NCBI RefSeq assembly: GCF_040676675.1
Contig: NZ_JBFAPK010000009.1
Span: forward strand, 124,001 to 188,000
DNA length: 64,000 nt
Source of the DNA: JBFAPK01 sp040676675
GTDB taxonomy: Bacteria; Actinomycetota; Actinomycetes; Mycobacteriales; Micromonosporaceae
Direction of reading: 5' to 3'
The notes under the pieces are model-generated. The model did not search any database. It worked only from the letters and a program-made list of their open reading frames with translations, and had not been told where the DNA came from. The position numbers and the translations under genes are program-made. This document shows, one piece after another, positions 35,301-43,842 of the stretch (position 1 is its first letter; the number at the start of each line of letters is the position of its first letter).

Positions 35301-38300
35301 ACGTAGAGGTTGAGCCGCTGGTTGCCCGCGTCGTAGACGCCCGCGACGTGGGTCCAGACGCCGGGCTGGGCGGCGCCGCCGATCGCCCGGTGCGCCTCCC
35401 CGCCGCCGTTGACGTCCTGGGTGAACATCGTGAACGACCAGCCGCCGCCCGGGTCCGCCTCGACCTTGAAGGCGCTGGTGGTGTTCCCGTCCTGGGAGAC
35501 CACGCCGTAGTGGCCGCCGACCCGGTCCAGCCGCACCCACGCCGCCGCCGCGAAGCTCGTGCTGGTGTCGACCGCGTGCGGCGCGCTGACGTATCCGGTC
35601 GCGCCGTCCAGGTGCAGCGCCAGATCGCCCGGGTTCGGGCTGGTGGTCTGCCCGCCCGCCCAGTCGGCGGTACCGCCCGGCGTGCCGTTGCGGCCCTGCC
35701 CGGAGGAGTCCACCGCGTCGCCGTCGAACTTCCAGTTGCCCGCGGTCACGTTCGACTGGCTGACGAGGCCCTGGATCTCCGCCGCGGAGATCACCCGGCT
35801 GTAGGCGCGTACCTCGTCGATCGCGCCGGCCCAGTAGTTCGCCGCCGGTTCGCCGTTCCACCTCCCCCGGCCGATCTGGAACGGGCCGGTGGCGTTCCAC
35901 GACGTCACCGTCCGGGTCGCGGTACCGGCCAGCGTCCCCTTCACGTAGATCCGCAGCTGCCTGGCCGGCGCGTCGTAGACCCCGACCAGGTGCGTCCAGA
36001 CGCCCGTCTCGGCCGGAACCGACGACGACACCAGGTCGGACGCCGCCGCGGTACCGTCCGACTGCGGCATGGCGAAGACCCATCTGCCGCCGTTCTCCGG
36101 CCGGTACCAGAGCCCGAACCCGGCGGCGTTCGTCCCGTCCTGGCTCAGCACGGCACGGGGAACGTTCCTGTCGCTCAGGTTCACCCAGGCCGCCACCGAG
36201 AAGCTCTGGTCGGTCCGGAACGCGGGCTTGTTCGTGGTGGCGTAACCCTGGGTGCCGTCGAACCGCACCGCGCCCTTGACCGCGCCGTCGGCGACCAGCG
36301 TCGCGCCGGTGGCGAGGACCGCCATCTCGCCGCCCGCCACCGCGTTCACCGCCGTGGTGGTGCCGACCTCGTCGTCGAACCTCCAGTAGCCGACCTGCAC
36401 GTTGTCCCGGCTGACGGCCGCCGCCACCTCGGCGTCGGTCACCACCCGGTCGTAGAGCTGCACCTCGTCGACCGACCCGACCCAGTTGTCGACCAGCGCG
36501 CCGTTCCAGAGGGTCTGGCCGACCCGGACCGAGCCGCCGGCGTGCCACGGGTTCGCCGTCCGGGTGGCGGTGCCGGAGAGCACGCCGTCGACGTAGAGCT
36601 TGAGCTGCTTGCGGGGCGCGTCGTAGATCCCCGTGAGCTGGGTCCAGACCCCGAGCTGGGCCGGCGCGGCCGACCAGGCCATGTCGGCGCCGGCCGCGCC
36701 GCTGTCGGCCAGCGGCAGGCCGAAGACCCACTTCCCGCCGTTCTCCGGCCGGTACCAGAGGTCGAAGCCGGCGAAGGCGGTGCCGTCCTGGCTGACCGCG
36801 GCCCGGGCGAATCCGCCGGCGTCCAGCCTCACCCAGGCCGAGACCGAGAAGCTGGTGTCGGTACGGACCGCGTTCGGCGCCGTCACCACCCCGGGGCCGC
36901 CGTCGAACTTGAGCCCGGTACCGACCGCGCCGGCGCCGTACGTGGCGCCGCCGGTCAACGTACCGTCCCGGTCGCCGAGGAACGCCGTGTCCTCGGTGCT
37001 CCCCTCCAGCGGCCACTGGGCGTACGGGCCGTTGCCGGCCCGGACGTAGAAGTGGTAGACGCGGGTGGGGCTGCGGTGCCCGGCCCGGTCGACGCTCTGC
37101 ACGTAGAGGTCGCGCGGGCCGTCGCCGGACGGCGCGAGCGTGACGGTCGCCGGGCCGCCCAGCGCGGTCGCGTCCACGCTGGTCGACGGCGGATCCTGCC
37201 AGCCGTACAGGTAGTGGTCGATGTCGGCGACGCCGGCCGCGTCGAAGGTGAACTGGTCGGGCACGCCCACGCCGCCGTGCCAGCGGTTGTCCTCCCGGTA
37301 GAGCGGCGCCGAGACGCCCGGCTGCTGGGCCACACCGACCTGGTCGACCACGAACGGTCCGGGGCCGGTGCCGACCGGGCCGCCGCTCGTCCCGTCGTCC
37401 GCCCAGACCGTCCACGAGACGGTCTGGCCGTTGCGGTTGCGCAGGTCGACGTCGGTGCTGAAGGCCGCCCCGGAGATCTGGTTCGGCCCCCAGTCGCGGT
37501 GTTCGGTGGCACCGCCGCCGGTGATGTCCCACCTCGGCCGGACCAGGTCGTTGTCCGGGTCGGAGAGCCGGGTCTTCAACCGGATCGACTGGTCACCCAC
37601 GTACGACTTGCCCGCGCACCAGCGGCACGGCTTGGGCAGCGGCGGGTCGGTGCCCAGTTCGTACGGCGCGTTCGGGCGGGTGTTGAAGTTGACCACCAGG
37701 TTGGTGGCGTTCGGGTCGAGCTTGCGCCAGGCGTAGCCGTCGGCCTCGTCGACCGCCGCGATGAAGTACGTCGAGACGCCACCGGGCCGCAGCCGCGCGG
37801 TGGCGTTGAACCCGAGCGGCTTGTACCCGGCGCAGTTGGTGTACGCCACGCCGGCCGACCTGACCTCCAGTTCCGCTCCCCACGGGGCGTTGTTCCAGGT
37901 CGTACCGCCGTCGATCGGCCGGTCGGCGAGGAAGGCCCGCAGGTCGCGCGACTGGCACGACGGGCTGTACGTGATCGTGGTGTTCAGCGCGGCGGAGAGG
38001 ATCTGCTTGCCGGCCAGGAACCCGGTGTCGTACTGGAAGTAGCTGCGGGCCTTGCCGATGCCGTTGCAGGCCGTCGAGGGCCAGCACAGGCCGACCTTCG
38101 CCTCGCCGCCGTCGATCCCGCCGAACCAGTACGGCTGGTTCGAGTAGCCGGAGAAGACCTTGGCCCAGGCGGTCCGGGCCGGGCTGTCCCAGTTCGGGTC
38201 GACCGTCACCGGGAAGCGGGTCGCCGGGTCGTCGAGCAGCCGCCGGTCAGGGCTGAGGGTGAGCGCGCCCGGGTCCACGGCGACGCGGGCCACGGCCGTC

Positions 38301-39052
38301 GCGGTGCCGGAGTCCCACATCGCCGAGGGCGGTGCCGCGAAGACCACCGCGCCGCCCGCGTCCCGCGCCTCCAGCGCCCCGGACTCCTTCGCCCGGACGG
38401 TCACCCCGGTCGCGGCCAGCGCGAGCCGGATCCGGCTCAGCGCGGGGTTCCGCGCCGCCGCCGCACTCTTGATCACCAGATGCTGGAGGTACCCGTCCAC
38501 GTCGGCCCGCATCACCAGGTCGACGCCGGGCAGCACCTCGGCGTAGGTCGCGCTCGCGCCGTCCACTGTGGGTACCGGCAGCCGCCCCGGCCAGCTCAGC
38601 GCGATCGACTTTCCGCCCCGGCCGTAGCGGACGAGCGGCGTGCCGGTACCGCCACCGGAGAAGGTCAGGTCGGCGTCGGCCGCGCGCGGGGCGAGCGTAC
38701 CGTCGGCGCGGCGGACCAGGGCCGGGTCGGCGGCGACCCACCGGTCGCCCTGGCGCACCCGCACCGTGCGGGGGCTCAGCTCCGCCTCCAGGGTGCCGTC
38801 CGGCTGCGCGTGCACCAGCCGGTCCCCGGTGGTCAGCTCGCTGATCGCCACCGGCGAGCCCTGCCGTACCGCCGCCGTGATCGCCGTACCGGTGTCCGGT
38901 GCCTCGGCGACCCGCGGCCCGCGGTACCTCGGCGCCGGTCCGTCGAGCGGTGCCGAGGCGACCGCCAGGGATGAGATCAACAGCAGCGCCCCCACCGCGG
39001 CGCCCGTCCGCCCCGGCCGCCGAAGAAACCGGCGTACTCCGAATTGCCGCAC
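32345..39052 (-). CDS. Giant exported six-LamG protein with Cys-rich C-terminal repeats
   Basis: This 2235-residue protein opens VRQFGVRRFLRRPGRTGAAV then a hydrophobic signal (GALLLISSLAVASAP). After an N-terminal beta-rich region of roughly 650 residues come six LamG/concanavalin-like domains, each with WxF-D start, F-SVSAWV and W-HL-GVYD-A-x-x-L-x-LYV-G motifs. The last 200 residues hold at least four repeats of type C-x-x-G-x-D-x-F-x-S-x4-CEG plus two degenerate copies. Such domains bind carbohydrate or surface ligands. The gene is 30 bases upstream of the RHS gene, clearly one operon. The GTG at 39052 has GGGGAGG nine bases upstream. Confidence 0.9.
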   Translation of the reverse strand: MRQFGVRRFLRRPGRTGAAVGALLLISSLAVASAPLDGPAPRYRGPRVAEAPDTGTAITAAVRQGSPVAISELTTGDRLVHAQPDGTLEAELSPRTVRVRQGDRWVAADPALVRRADGTLAPRAADADLTFSGGGTGTPLVRYGRGGKSIALSWPGRLPVPTVDGASATYAEVLPGVDLVMRADVDGYLQHLVIKSAAAARNPALSRIRLALAATGVTVRAKESGALEARDAGGAVVFAAPPSAMWDSGTATAVARVAVDPGALTLSPDRRLLDDPATRFPVTVDPNWDSPARTAWAKVFSGYSNQPYWFGGIDGGEAKVGLCWPSTACNGIGKARSYFQYDTGFLAGKQILSAALNTTITYSPSCQSRDLRAFLADRPIDGGTTWNNAPWGAELEVRSAGVAYTNCAGYKPLGFNATARLRPGGVSTYFIAAVDEADGYAWRKLDPNATNLVVNFNTRPNAPYELGTDPPLPKPCRWCAGKSYVGDQSIRLKTRLSDPDNDLVRPRWDITGGGATEHRDWGPNQISGAAFSTDVDLRNRNGQTVSWTVWADDGTSGGPVGTGPGPFVVDQVGVAQQPGVSAPLYREDNRWHGGVGVPDQFTFDAAGVADIDHYLYGWQDPPSTSVDATALGGPATVTLAPSGDGPRDLYVQSVDRAGHRSPTRVYHFYVRAGNGPYAQWPLEGSTEDTAFLGDRDGTLTGGATYGAGAVGTGLKFDGGPGVVTAPNAVRTDTSFSVSAWVRLDAGGFARAAVSQDGTAFAGFDLWYRPENGGKWVFGLPLADSGAAGADMAWSAAPAQLGVWTQLTGIYDAPRKQLKLYVDGVLSGTATRTANPWHAGGSVRVGQTLWNGALVDNWVGSVDEVQLYDRVVTDAEVAAAVSRDNVQVGYWRFDDEVGTTTAVNAVAGGEMAVLATGATLVADGAVKGAVRFDGTQGYATTNKPAFRTDQSFSVAAWVNLSDRNVPRAVLSQDGTNAAGFGLWYRPENGGRWVFAMPQSDGTAAASDLVSSSVPAETGVWTHLVGVYDAPARQLRIYVKGTLAGTATRTVTSWNATGPFQIGRGRWNGEPAANYWAGAIDEVRAYSRVISAAEIQGLVSQSNVTAGNWKFDGDAVDSSGQGRNGTPGGTADWAGGQTTSPNPGDLALHLDGATGYVSAPHAVDTSTSFAAAAWVRLDRVGGHYGVVSQDGNTTSAFKVEADPGGGWSFTMFTQDVNGGGEAHRAIGGAAQPGVWTHVAGVYDAGNQRLNLYVNGVLAASTAHAGAWNNATGKVQIGRNKWNGGPIDYLPGAIDDVTLYSRALFADEIRAMAGRDLSLVHNWALDESTGTNAADAVGSRRGTLSGGAGFAPGRVGNAVRLDGVDDAVSTSGLDLSTAQSFTVSSWVYLTGKDCDLDEYSACKTNAVTVDGQNTSKFRLGHVIDDDQHMRGSWMFEMPESDAANAAVTKAVVATEPADLDRWVHLAGVYDAATRKVWLYVDGTRVGDGTLNNPWSAGGGLQLGRGKGGGTASTQYRNWPGGIDDVRLYTGVLDSERVYGLYRSYPAQQGAETLPTADAGSWRFDEGAGTTVADASGRGRTATLRGGTGWVGGRSGNAAWLDGTSGYAETAGPVLTTSASFSVTAWAYLTRGGGTTNMTVVGQDGVRVSSFAVVYNAGNNRWSVVVPRTDQDNASGTVLSSTETAVVGAWTNLAVVYDATLRQLRLYVNGMLSAAQVGVSTWNATGPFTIGRGKWNGANATFFPRGIDDVRAYPRALSDGEVRRVHDDGGTPVMGAWRFDDGTGRDYTSRHPDAAVAGGASYPVGVGGTALQLDGSTGEALVGEPVVDMRDSFTVSAWARLSRTDQLATLVGQDGSRMSGFVLQYRPALQRWVFGGPTEDADSAELVYVPSLLPPKVNEWTHLTGVYDYAARQLRLYVDGKLAGSRANVALWAATGTFSIGRGKFNGALTDHFPGAVDELMIFQGAVSDDRTAVRAGWPAPAGGQLGSFVNAAGDHYTGSTDAPIRDGYHFEATLGMLLPSQRDNTRTLYACQAGADGFTSADPACEGKTTVGEIGSVYATPPTNVATIPVYRCNTGPDHFESRRADCGGATNEMVLGHALAYAPLTRYRYSYEATDHMSVADGTPPGYVAEGAAGLVSLVEQPGTQQLLSCLAGTDEFPSLLANCEGQRVRGVTGQIWSAAPTDQESRAIYRCQFGNEHFVSLEDDCEGQTVEARLGYVLAQVPDLLPIFPEAVPTVD

Positions 39053-39190
39053 AGCAGCCACCCTCCCCACGCGCGGGCCACCTGGTGGCAGCCGCGCCGC
39101 GGGCAGCGTCCCAGCCACGGCTATCCCGCCGCTTACCGCCGGCTTACCGGGCCCGGGCAGCGGAGCCGGGCCCGGCGCGGGCCGCCGTGC

Positions 39191-39196
39191 TAGCGT
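39191..39196 (+). promoter_or_regulatory. TANNNT -10 box (TAGCGT) of the cupin-like gene
   Basis: TAGCGT, eight bases, then GTG 39205; no Shine-Dalgarno. It lies in the divergent gap opposite the LamG gene. Confidence 0.5.
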
Positions 39197-39204
39197 CGCC
39201 GTCC

Positions 39205-39576
39205 GTGACACAGGGGATATACCTGGGCAAGGCCGGTCCGGACGCCGCCAGTGACCGGGGCTGGTTGCTCGGCCACTTCAAGCCGGTGGGCGACATCCGG
39301 CACAGCACCGACGTGGAGATCAAGTGGGGCGTGCACCCGGCCGGCGACCAACGGGCGCGATGGGCCACGGGCGAGACCCGCACCGCCCTGCTGGTGCTGA
39401 TCAGCGGCCGGTTCCGGCTCGACTTCCGGAAGTGCAGCCCGGTGCTGGACGCGCCGGGCGACTACGTGGTCTGGGGACCGGGGGTCGACCACTCCTGGTA
39501 CGCCGAGGAGGAGTCCATCGTGCTCACCGTGCGTTGGCCGTCGGTACCCGGCTACGCCGTACCTCGGCCGGAGTGA
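39205..39576 (+). CDS. Small cupin-like protein
   Basis: This 123-residue protein has the alternating beta pattern of a cupin: EIKWGVHPAGDQRARWATGE, then TALLVLISGRFRLDF, then DYVVWGPGVDHSWYAEEE and SIVLTVRWP. One putative metal-site His is seen in VDHSW; the usual first-motif HxH is not obvious, so metal binding is doubtful. The function is unknown. It is divergent from the giant LamG gene. Confidence 0.7.
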   Translation: MTQGIYLGKAGPDAASDRGWLLGHFKPVGDIRHSTDVEIKWGVHPAGDQRARWATGETRTALLVLISGRFRLDFRKCSPVLDAPGDYVVWGPGVDHSWYAEEESIVLTVRWPSVPGYAVPRPE

Positions 39577-39642
39577 CCCGTACCGGTTTCCGGCCGGCCC
39601 CCGCCGGAACCCGCTGGTGGACCCGACCCGGTGTGGATCCCG

Positions 39643-41685
39643 CTAGAGCCTCGTGCGGATCCGGCCGCGGGCGAAGGCGTCGACGCGGCCCCAGCGGCCG
39701 GGGATGTCGAGCAGCTCCACCCGGCCGAAGCTGACCGGCAGCGCCGGCTCCACGGCGAGGTGCCCTTCGTGCGGCTCCAGGCCGAGCATCGTACGGATCA
39801 ACAGCAGCGGCGCCCCGGTCGACCACGCCTGCGGGCTGCACGCGGTCGGGTACTGCACCGGGTAGCTGGTCAACGCGCGCGGATAACCGGCGAACGCCTC
39901 CGGCAGCCGGCCCTGGAAGTACTGCGCCGCGTCCAGGATGCCCTCGGCGATGGTGGCGGCCTCGTCGTGGAAGCCGTACTTGCGCAGCCCCCAGGCGATG
40001 AAGGAGTTGTCGAACGGCCAGACCGTGCCGACGTGGTAGCCGATCGGGTTGTACCGGGCCGAGCCCTCGGCGAGGGTACGCACGCCCCAGCCGGAGAAGA
40101 GGCGTGGCCCGATCAGGTGCTCGGCGACCTTGGCGGCCCGCTCCGGGGTGGCGATGCCGCTCCAGAGCAGGTGCCCCATGTTGGACGTGAGCGTGTCGAC
40201 CTGACCGCCGTCGGCGTCCAGCGCCAGCGCGTAGAACTCGCCGTCGGCCACCCAGAAGTCCCGGTTGAACCGCTCCTTCAGCTCGGCCGCCTCGCGCTCC
40301 AGCCGGTCGGCCAGCGCCGGATCGTTCCAGACCAGGCGCGCCAGCCGGGCGGCGCGCACCTTCGCGTCGTACGCGTACCCCTGCACCTCGCAGATGGCAC
40401 GGGGGAAGCCCGGCAGGCGGCCGTCCCGGTACGAGATGGAGTCCCAGGAGTCCTTCCAGCACTGATTCTCCAGCCCGTTCTTGTGGTTGCGGCGCTCGTA
40501 CCAGAGGTAGCCGTTTCCCACCAGGTCGGCGTAGCCGTCGATCCAGGACAGCGCCGCCCGCGCCTCGTGCTCCAGCTCGCGCACCAGGCCCACGTCGCCG
40601 GTCCACCGCTCGTACTCGTCCAGCAGCACCAGGAAGAGCGGGGTGGAGTCGACCGAGCCGTAGTACGGCGAGTGCGGCTGCTCCTCGAACGCCGCCGACT
40701 CGCCGTACCGCATCTCGTGCAGGATCTTGCCCGGCTCCTCCTCGCGGAAGTCGTCCAGCCGGGTGCCCTGCAGCGACGCGAGCAGCCGCAGCGTGGTGGC
40801 GGAGAGAACCGGGGTGAACGGCAGCGTCTGGAGGCTGGTGAAGATGCTGTCCCGGCCGAAGAGCGTCATGAACCAGGGCAACCCGGCGGCGGGCAGCACC
40901 GCCCCGGCGAGCGAGAGCGGCGAGAAGCGCAGCGCCGCGAGGTCCACGAGACTGCGCCGGTACGTCTGGGCCAGCGGCTCGCACTCGCAGACCACGCTCG
41001 GCGCCTGGCCCAGCCAGTCGGCGAGGTCCTGTTCCAGCGCCAGCCGCTCCCGGTTGTGCGTCTCCAGCCCGATCCGCAGGTCCTCGCCGGTCGGCCCGAC
41101 CACCGCGGTGATCACTTTGATGCTGGCGATCCACCGCCCGTGCGGCTCGATCTCGGTACGGAAGGTGAGCCCGTGCTCGTCGTAGTGCGCCGGGTGGTCC
41201 GAGGAGATGACGGTCTCGCGGCGGTAGTTGCCCCGCTGGTAGCCGAGGCGCAGCCGGTCGGACTCGACGTGGTGGTAGTAGGTCCCCTGCTTCTTCAGCA
41301 CGTCGTCCTTGATCTCGAACAGGTCCGCGAAGTCGGACCCGGCCTCCAGCCGGATCTCCAGGTCAAGCGGGTCGGTGCTGTGATTGAGGATGGTCAGCTG
41401 TTCCTGGAAGCTGCCGCCGACCATCCGTTGCCGGATCACCGAGTACTTCGCGTCGACGTACTGCACGTTCACGTTCGGTACCAGGAAGAAGCGGTTCTCG
41501 TAGTACTGCAGGTCGTCCACCGACAGCGCGGTGAGCCGCTCGCCGTTGACCGTGAGCAGCCACTTCGAGAGGTAGCGCGTGTCACCGGTGAAGAGTCCGG
41601 TCGGCTCCGTCGGGGAGCCCTCGACGTCGCCGCGCTCGTCGCAGATGACGAAGGTGTATCCGTCGAGCACACCGGTCAGGCCCAT
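39643..41685 (-). CDS. Glycogen-debranching-type amylo-alpha-1,6-glucosidase
   Basis: This 680-residue protein matches the bacterial/archaeal glycogen debranching family. An N-terminal domain contains GLFTGDTRYLSKW and LTILNHSTDPLDLEIRL. The (alpha/alpha)6 barrel includes GLPWFMTLFGRDSIFTSLQT, YYGSVDSTPLFLVLL, ENQCWKDSWDSISYRDG, GWGVRTLAEGSARYNPIGYH and WPFDNSFIAWGL. The acidic residues in GRDS and CWKDSWD are typical of the catalytic cleft. It probably trims alpha-glucan side chains. It starts two bases after the stop of the SCP2 gene, so the two form one unit. Length is normal. Confidence 0.92.
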   Translation of the reverse strand: MGLTGVLDGYTFVICDERGDVEGSPTEPTGLFTGDTRYLSKWLLTVNGERLTALSVDDLQYYENRFFLVPNVNVQYVDAKYSVIRQRMVGGSFQEQLTILNHSTDPLDLEIRLEAGSDFADLFEIKDDVLKKQGTYYHHVESDRLRLGYQRGNYRRETVISSDHPAHYDEHGLTFRTEIEPHGRWIASIKVITAVVGPTGEDLRIGLETHNRERLALEQDLADWLGQAPSVVCECEPLAQTYRRSLVDLAALRFSPLSLAGAVLPAAGLPWFMTLFGRDSIFTSLQTLPFTPVLSATTLRLLASLQGTRLDDFREEEPGKILHEMRYGESAAFEEQPHSPYYGSVDSTPLFLVLLDEYERWTGDVGLVRELEHEARAALSWIDGYADLVGNGYLWYERRNHKNGLENQCWKDSWDSISYRDGRLPGFPRAICEVQGYAYDAKVRAARLARLVWNDPALADRLEREAAELKERFNRDFWVADGEFYALALDADGGQVDTLTSNMGHLLWSGIATPERAAKVAEHLIGPRLFSGWGVRTLAEGSARYNPIGYHVGTVWPFDNSFIAWGLRKYGFHDEAATIAEGILDAAQYFQGRLPEAFAGYPRALTSYPVQYPTACSPQAWSTGAPLLLIRTMLGLEPHEGHLAVEPALPVSFGRVELLDIPGRWGRVDAFARGRIRTRL

Positions 41686-41687
41686 CC

Positions 41688-42056
41688 CTACCTACCCTTC
41701 CCGAACCCCCGCCGCGGGCCGCGGGCGTCGGGCGGGCCGGGAAAGAGCCGCTCGACCCGCAGGATCAGCTGGAGGTTGCCGAAGACGGTCATGTCTCCGC
41801 GCAGCATCGCCGCCACCGCGTTCTCCTCCCCCCGGACCAGCCGTTCGAACAGCTCCGGGCTGGAACCGACCACCGCCTCGGCGTCCCGCTGCTCCCGCGA
41901 CACCGACAGGTCGCCCCGGTTGATGTGGATGGTCCAGTGCTCGGTGTAGTGGTCGGTACGCAGATCCACCCGGAGCGTGCCGGTCGCCTTCTCCAGGAGC
42001 GGTTCGTGCCCACGCCGTTCCAGACTCTCGAAGAACTTGGCGGTCGCATCGGTCAC
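41688..42056 (-). CDS. SCP2-like sterol-binding-domain protein
   Basis: This 122-residue protein begins VTDATAKFFESLERRGHEPL and shows the SCP2 fold pattern: TLRVDLRTDHYTEHWTIHIN, then ELFERLVRGEENAVAAMLRG and MTVFGNLQLILRVERLF. Such small lipid-binding domains have varied roles; the ligand is unknown. The GTG at 42056 has GGAGGGA eight bases upstream, better than the longer frame to 42146. The debranching enzyme begins immediately downstream, which gives a tight but functionally unexplained operon. Confidence 0.85.
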   Translation of the reverse strand: MTDATAKFFESLERRGHEPLLEKATGTLRVDLRTDHYTEHWTIHINRGDLSVSREQRDAEAVVGSSPELFERLVRGEENAVAAMLRGDMTVFGNLQLILRVERLFPGPPDARGPRRGFGKGR

Positions 42057-42188
42057 CGCGTCGCTCCCTCCGTCACCGTCACGGGCCGGTCCGGCGCCAG
42101 AGGCGCCACCCGGGTGAGCGTCCCGCCCACCCGGGTGTCCCCGCATCGCCCGGACCGGGTGAACCGGCCGGGTCGGGGGACTCGCCGG

Positions 42189-42605
42189 TCAGTTGTTCGG
42201 CTCGTCGGCGCTGATGTCCGCCAGTACGGACTGCGGTTCCCGCTCCACCGCCAGGTCGCCCAGGGAGACCAGCCCGATCAGCCGCCCGTCCTCGACCACC
42301 GGCAGCCGCCGGATGCCGTACGTGCGCATCAGGTCCGCGGCGGCCACCGCGTCGTCGTACTGGGTCACCGTGACGACGTCCTGCGTGACGATCTGGCTCA
42401 GCGTGGCGGTGTCGACGTCCATGTTCTCGGCCACCCCGCGCACCGTGATGTCGCGGTCGGTCACGATCCCGACCACCTCGTCGCCGTTCGTGACGATGAC
42501 GTCGCCGATGGCGCTGTCGCGCATTTCCTGCGCCGCCGCGGTGAGCGTGTCGCTGCCGTCCATGGTCACCAGACGGGTGGTCATGAACTCTCCGACAGTC
42601 GTCAT
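42189..42605 (-). CDS. CBS-pair domain protein
   Basis: This 138-residue protein consists of two CBS motifs in tandem: MTTRLVTMDGSDTLTAAAQE with VVGIVTDRDITVRG, and IVTQDVVTVTQYDDAVAAAD with GIRRLPVVEDGRLIGLVSLG. Such stand-alone pairs usually bind adenine nucleotides and act as small regulatory or stress proteins (hypoxia-response-like). GAGAGGGG lies seven bases before the ATG at 42605. No effector domain is attached. Confidence 0.92.
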   Translation of the reverse strand: MTTVGEFMTTRLVTMDGSDTLTAAAQEMRDSAIGDVIVTNGDEVVGIVTDRDITVRGVAENMDVDTATLSQIVTQDVVTVTQYDDAVAAADLMRTYGIRRLPVVEDGRLIGLVSLGDLAVEREPQSVLADISADEPNN

Positions 42606-42787
42606 GGTGCAACCCCTCTCAGTCTGCGATCGCCGCCGACTACCCGGGCCGCCCGAGAAGCTAACGGGGACGCCCCACCCCAACCGGCGCGGACCGGGCC
42701 GGGACCGGCCAGGACGCGGAGCCGGGGCGCCGCCTGCCGACCCGCGCCGGTCGGCGCGCACCGCGAGCCACGCCGGCTCCGTTGCCA

Positions 42788-42837
42788 CCGCGAGCCACGC
42801 CAGCCACCGCGAGCCACGCCAGCCACCGCGAGCCACG
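42788..42837. repeat. 18-base tandem repeat with dispersed relatives
   Basis: CCGCGAGCCACGCC recurs at 42788, 42806 and 42824, an exact 18-base period. Single copies of the same core lie at 42761 and 42891. The array is in the divergent gap before the NmrA-type gene. Confidence 0.8.
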
Positions 42838-42924
42838 CCGGCCGTGGGCCGCCGCCAGCCGCCGCGAGCCGTGCTCGGGCGGCCCGGGCACCGCGAGCCA
42901 CGCCCGGTGCGCGGACCAGGGCCG

Positions 42925-42930
42925 TAGAGT
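42925..42930 (+). promoter_or_regulatory. TANNNT -10 box (TAGAGT)
   Basis: TAGAGT, seven bases, then ATG 42938, no Shine-Dalgarno; leaderless start inferred. Confidence 0.6.
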
Positions 42931-42937
42931 TTCGGCC

Positions 42938-43798
42938 ATGACGTCGTCGGCCCCGCGCATCGCGGTCACCGGCGCCACCGGGCGGCTCGGCGGCCGAGTG
43001 GCCCGGCGGCTGGCCGCCGCGGGCGTACGGCAGCGGCTGGTCGTACGCGACCCCGCCCGGCTCCCCGACCTGGACGACGCGGAGGTGGCCCGGGCCGCGT
43101 ACGCCGACCGTGACGCGGTGGTGCGCGCGCTCGCCGGCGTCGAGACGGTCCTCATGGTCTCTGGGGCGGAGGCGCCCGACCGGATCGACCAGCACCGCAC
43201 CTTCGTCGACGCGGCCGTGGCCGCCGGGGTGCGCCACCTGGTCTACGTCTCGTTCTGCGGCGCCGCCCCGGACGCCACCTTCACCCTCGCCCGGGACCAC
43301 TGGGCCACCGAGGAGCACATCCGGGCCAGCGGGCTGGCCGCCACGATGCTGCGGGACAACCTTTACATCGACTTCTTCCCGCTGCTCACCGGCGACGACG
43401 GGGTGATCCGGGGGCCGGCCGGCACGGGCCGCGTGGCCGCGGTGGCGCAGGACGACATCGCCGACGTCGCGGTGGCGGTGCTGCGCCGCCCCGAGGCGCA
43501 CGTCGGCGCCGTGTACGAGCTCACCGGGCCGGAGGCGCTCACGCTCGCCGAGGTCGCCGCCCGGCTGACCCGGGCCACCGGGCGGCTGATCCGGTACGAG
43601 CCGGAGAGCCTCGCCGAGGCGTACGCCTCCCGGGCCCGCTTCGGCGCGCCGGACTGGCAGGTGGACGCCTGGGTCAGCACCTACACCGCGATCGCGGCCG
43701 GCGAGCTGGCCCGGGTCAGTGACGCGGTCGAGCGGGTCGCCGGCCACCGGCCGATGACCCTGGACGACTACCTCCGCCGGATACCCCGGCCAGGCTGA
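42938..43798 (+). CDS. NmrA-family NAD(P)-binding protein
   Basis: This 286-residue atypical short-chain dehydrogenase has the motif AVTGATGRLGGRVARRL at residues 9-25, VVRDPARLPD for cofactor discrimination, VETVLMVSGAEA, and HLVYVSFCGA where other SDR enzymes have the catalytic Ser. The YxxxK pair is missing, as expected for NmrA-like proteins, which sense NADP or reduce quinones (QorB type). TMLRDNLYIDFFPLL is typical of the QorB group. Function is probable reductase or redox sensor. Confidence 0.88.
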   Translation: MTSSAPRIAVTGATGRLGGRVARRLAAAGVRQRLVVRDPARLPDLDDAEVARAAYADRDAVVRALAGVETVLMVSGAEAPDRIDQHRTFVDAAVAAGVRHLVYVSFCGAAPDATFTLARDHWATEEHIRASGLAATMLRDNLYIDFFPLLTGDDGVIRGPAGTGRVAAVAQDDIADVAVAVLRRPEAHVGAVYELTGPEALTLAEVAARLTRATGRLIRYEPESLAEAYASRARFGAPDWQVDAWVSTYTAIAAGELARVSDAVERVAGHRPMTLDDYLRRIPRPG

Positions 43799-43842
43799 GC
43801 CGGCGGGCCGGCCGGTGGCGGCGCGGCCCGTCGGTACGGGCG

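Noticed and set aside
32096..38974. 2292-codon open frame on the plus strand
   Set aside because: It is antisense to the LamG gene. The minus-strand frame shows six recognisable LamG domains, while this one is low-complexity Arg/Val/Gly text with no domain, caused by GC-rich third positions.
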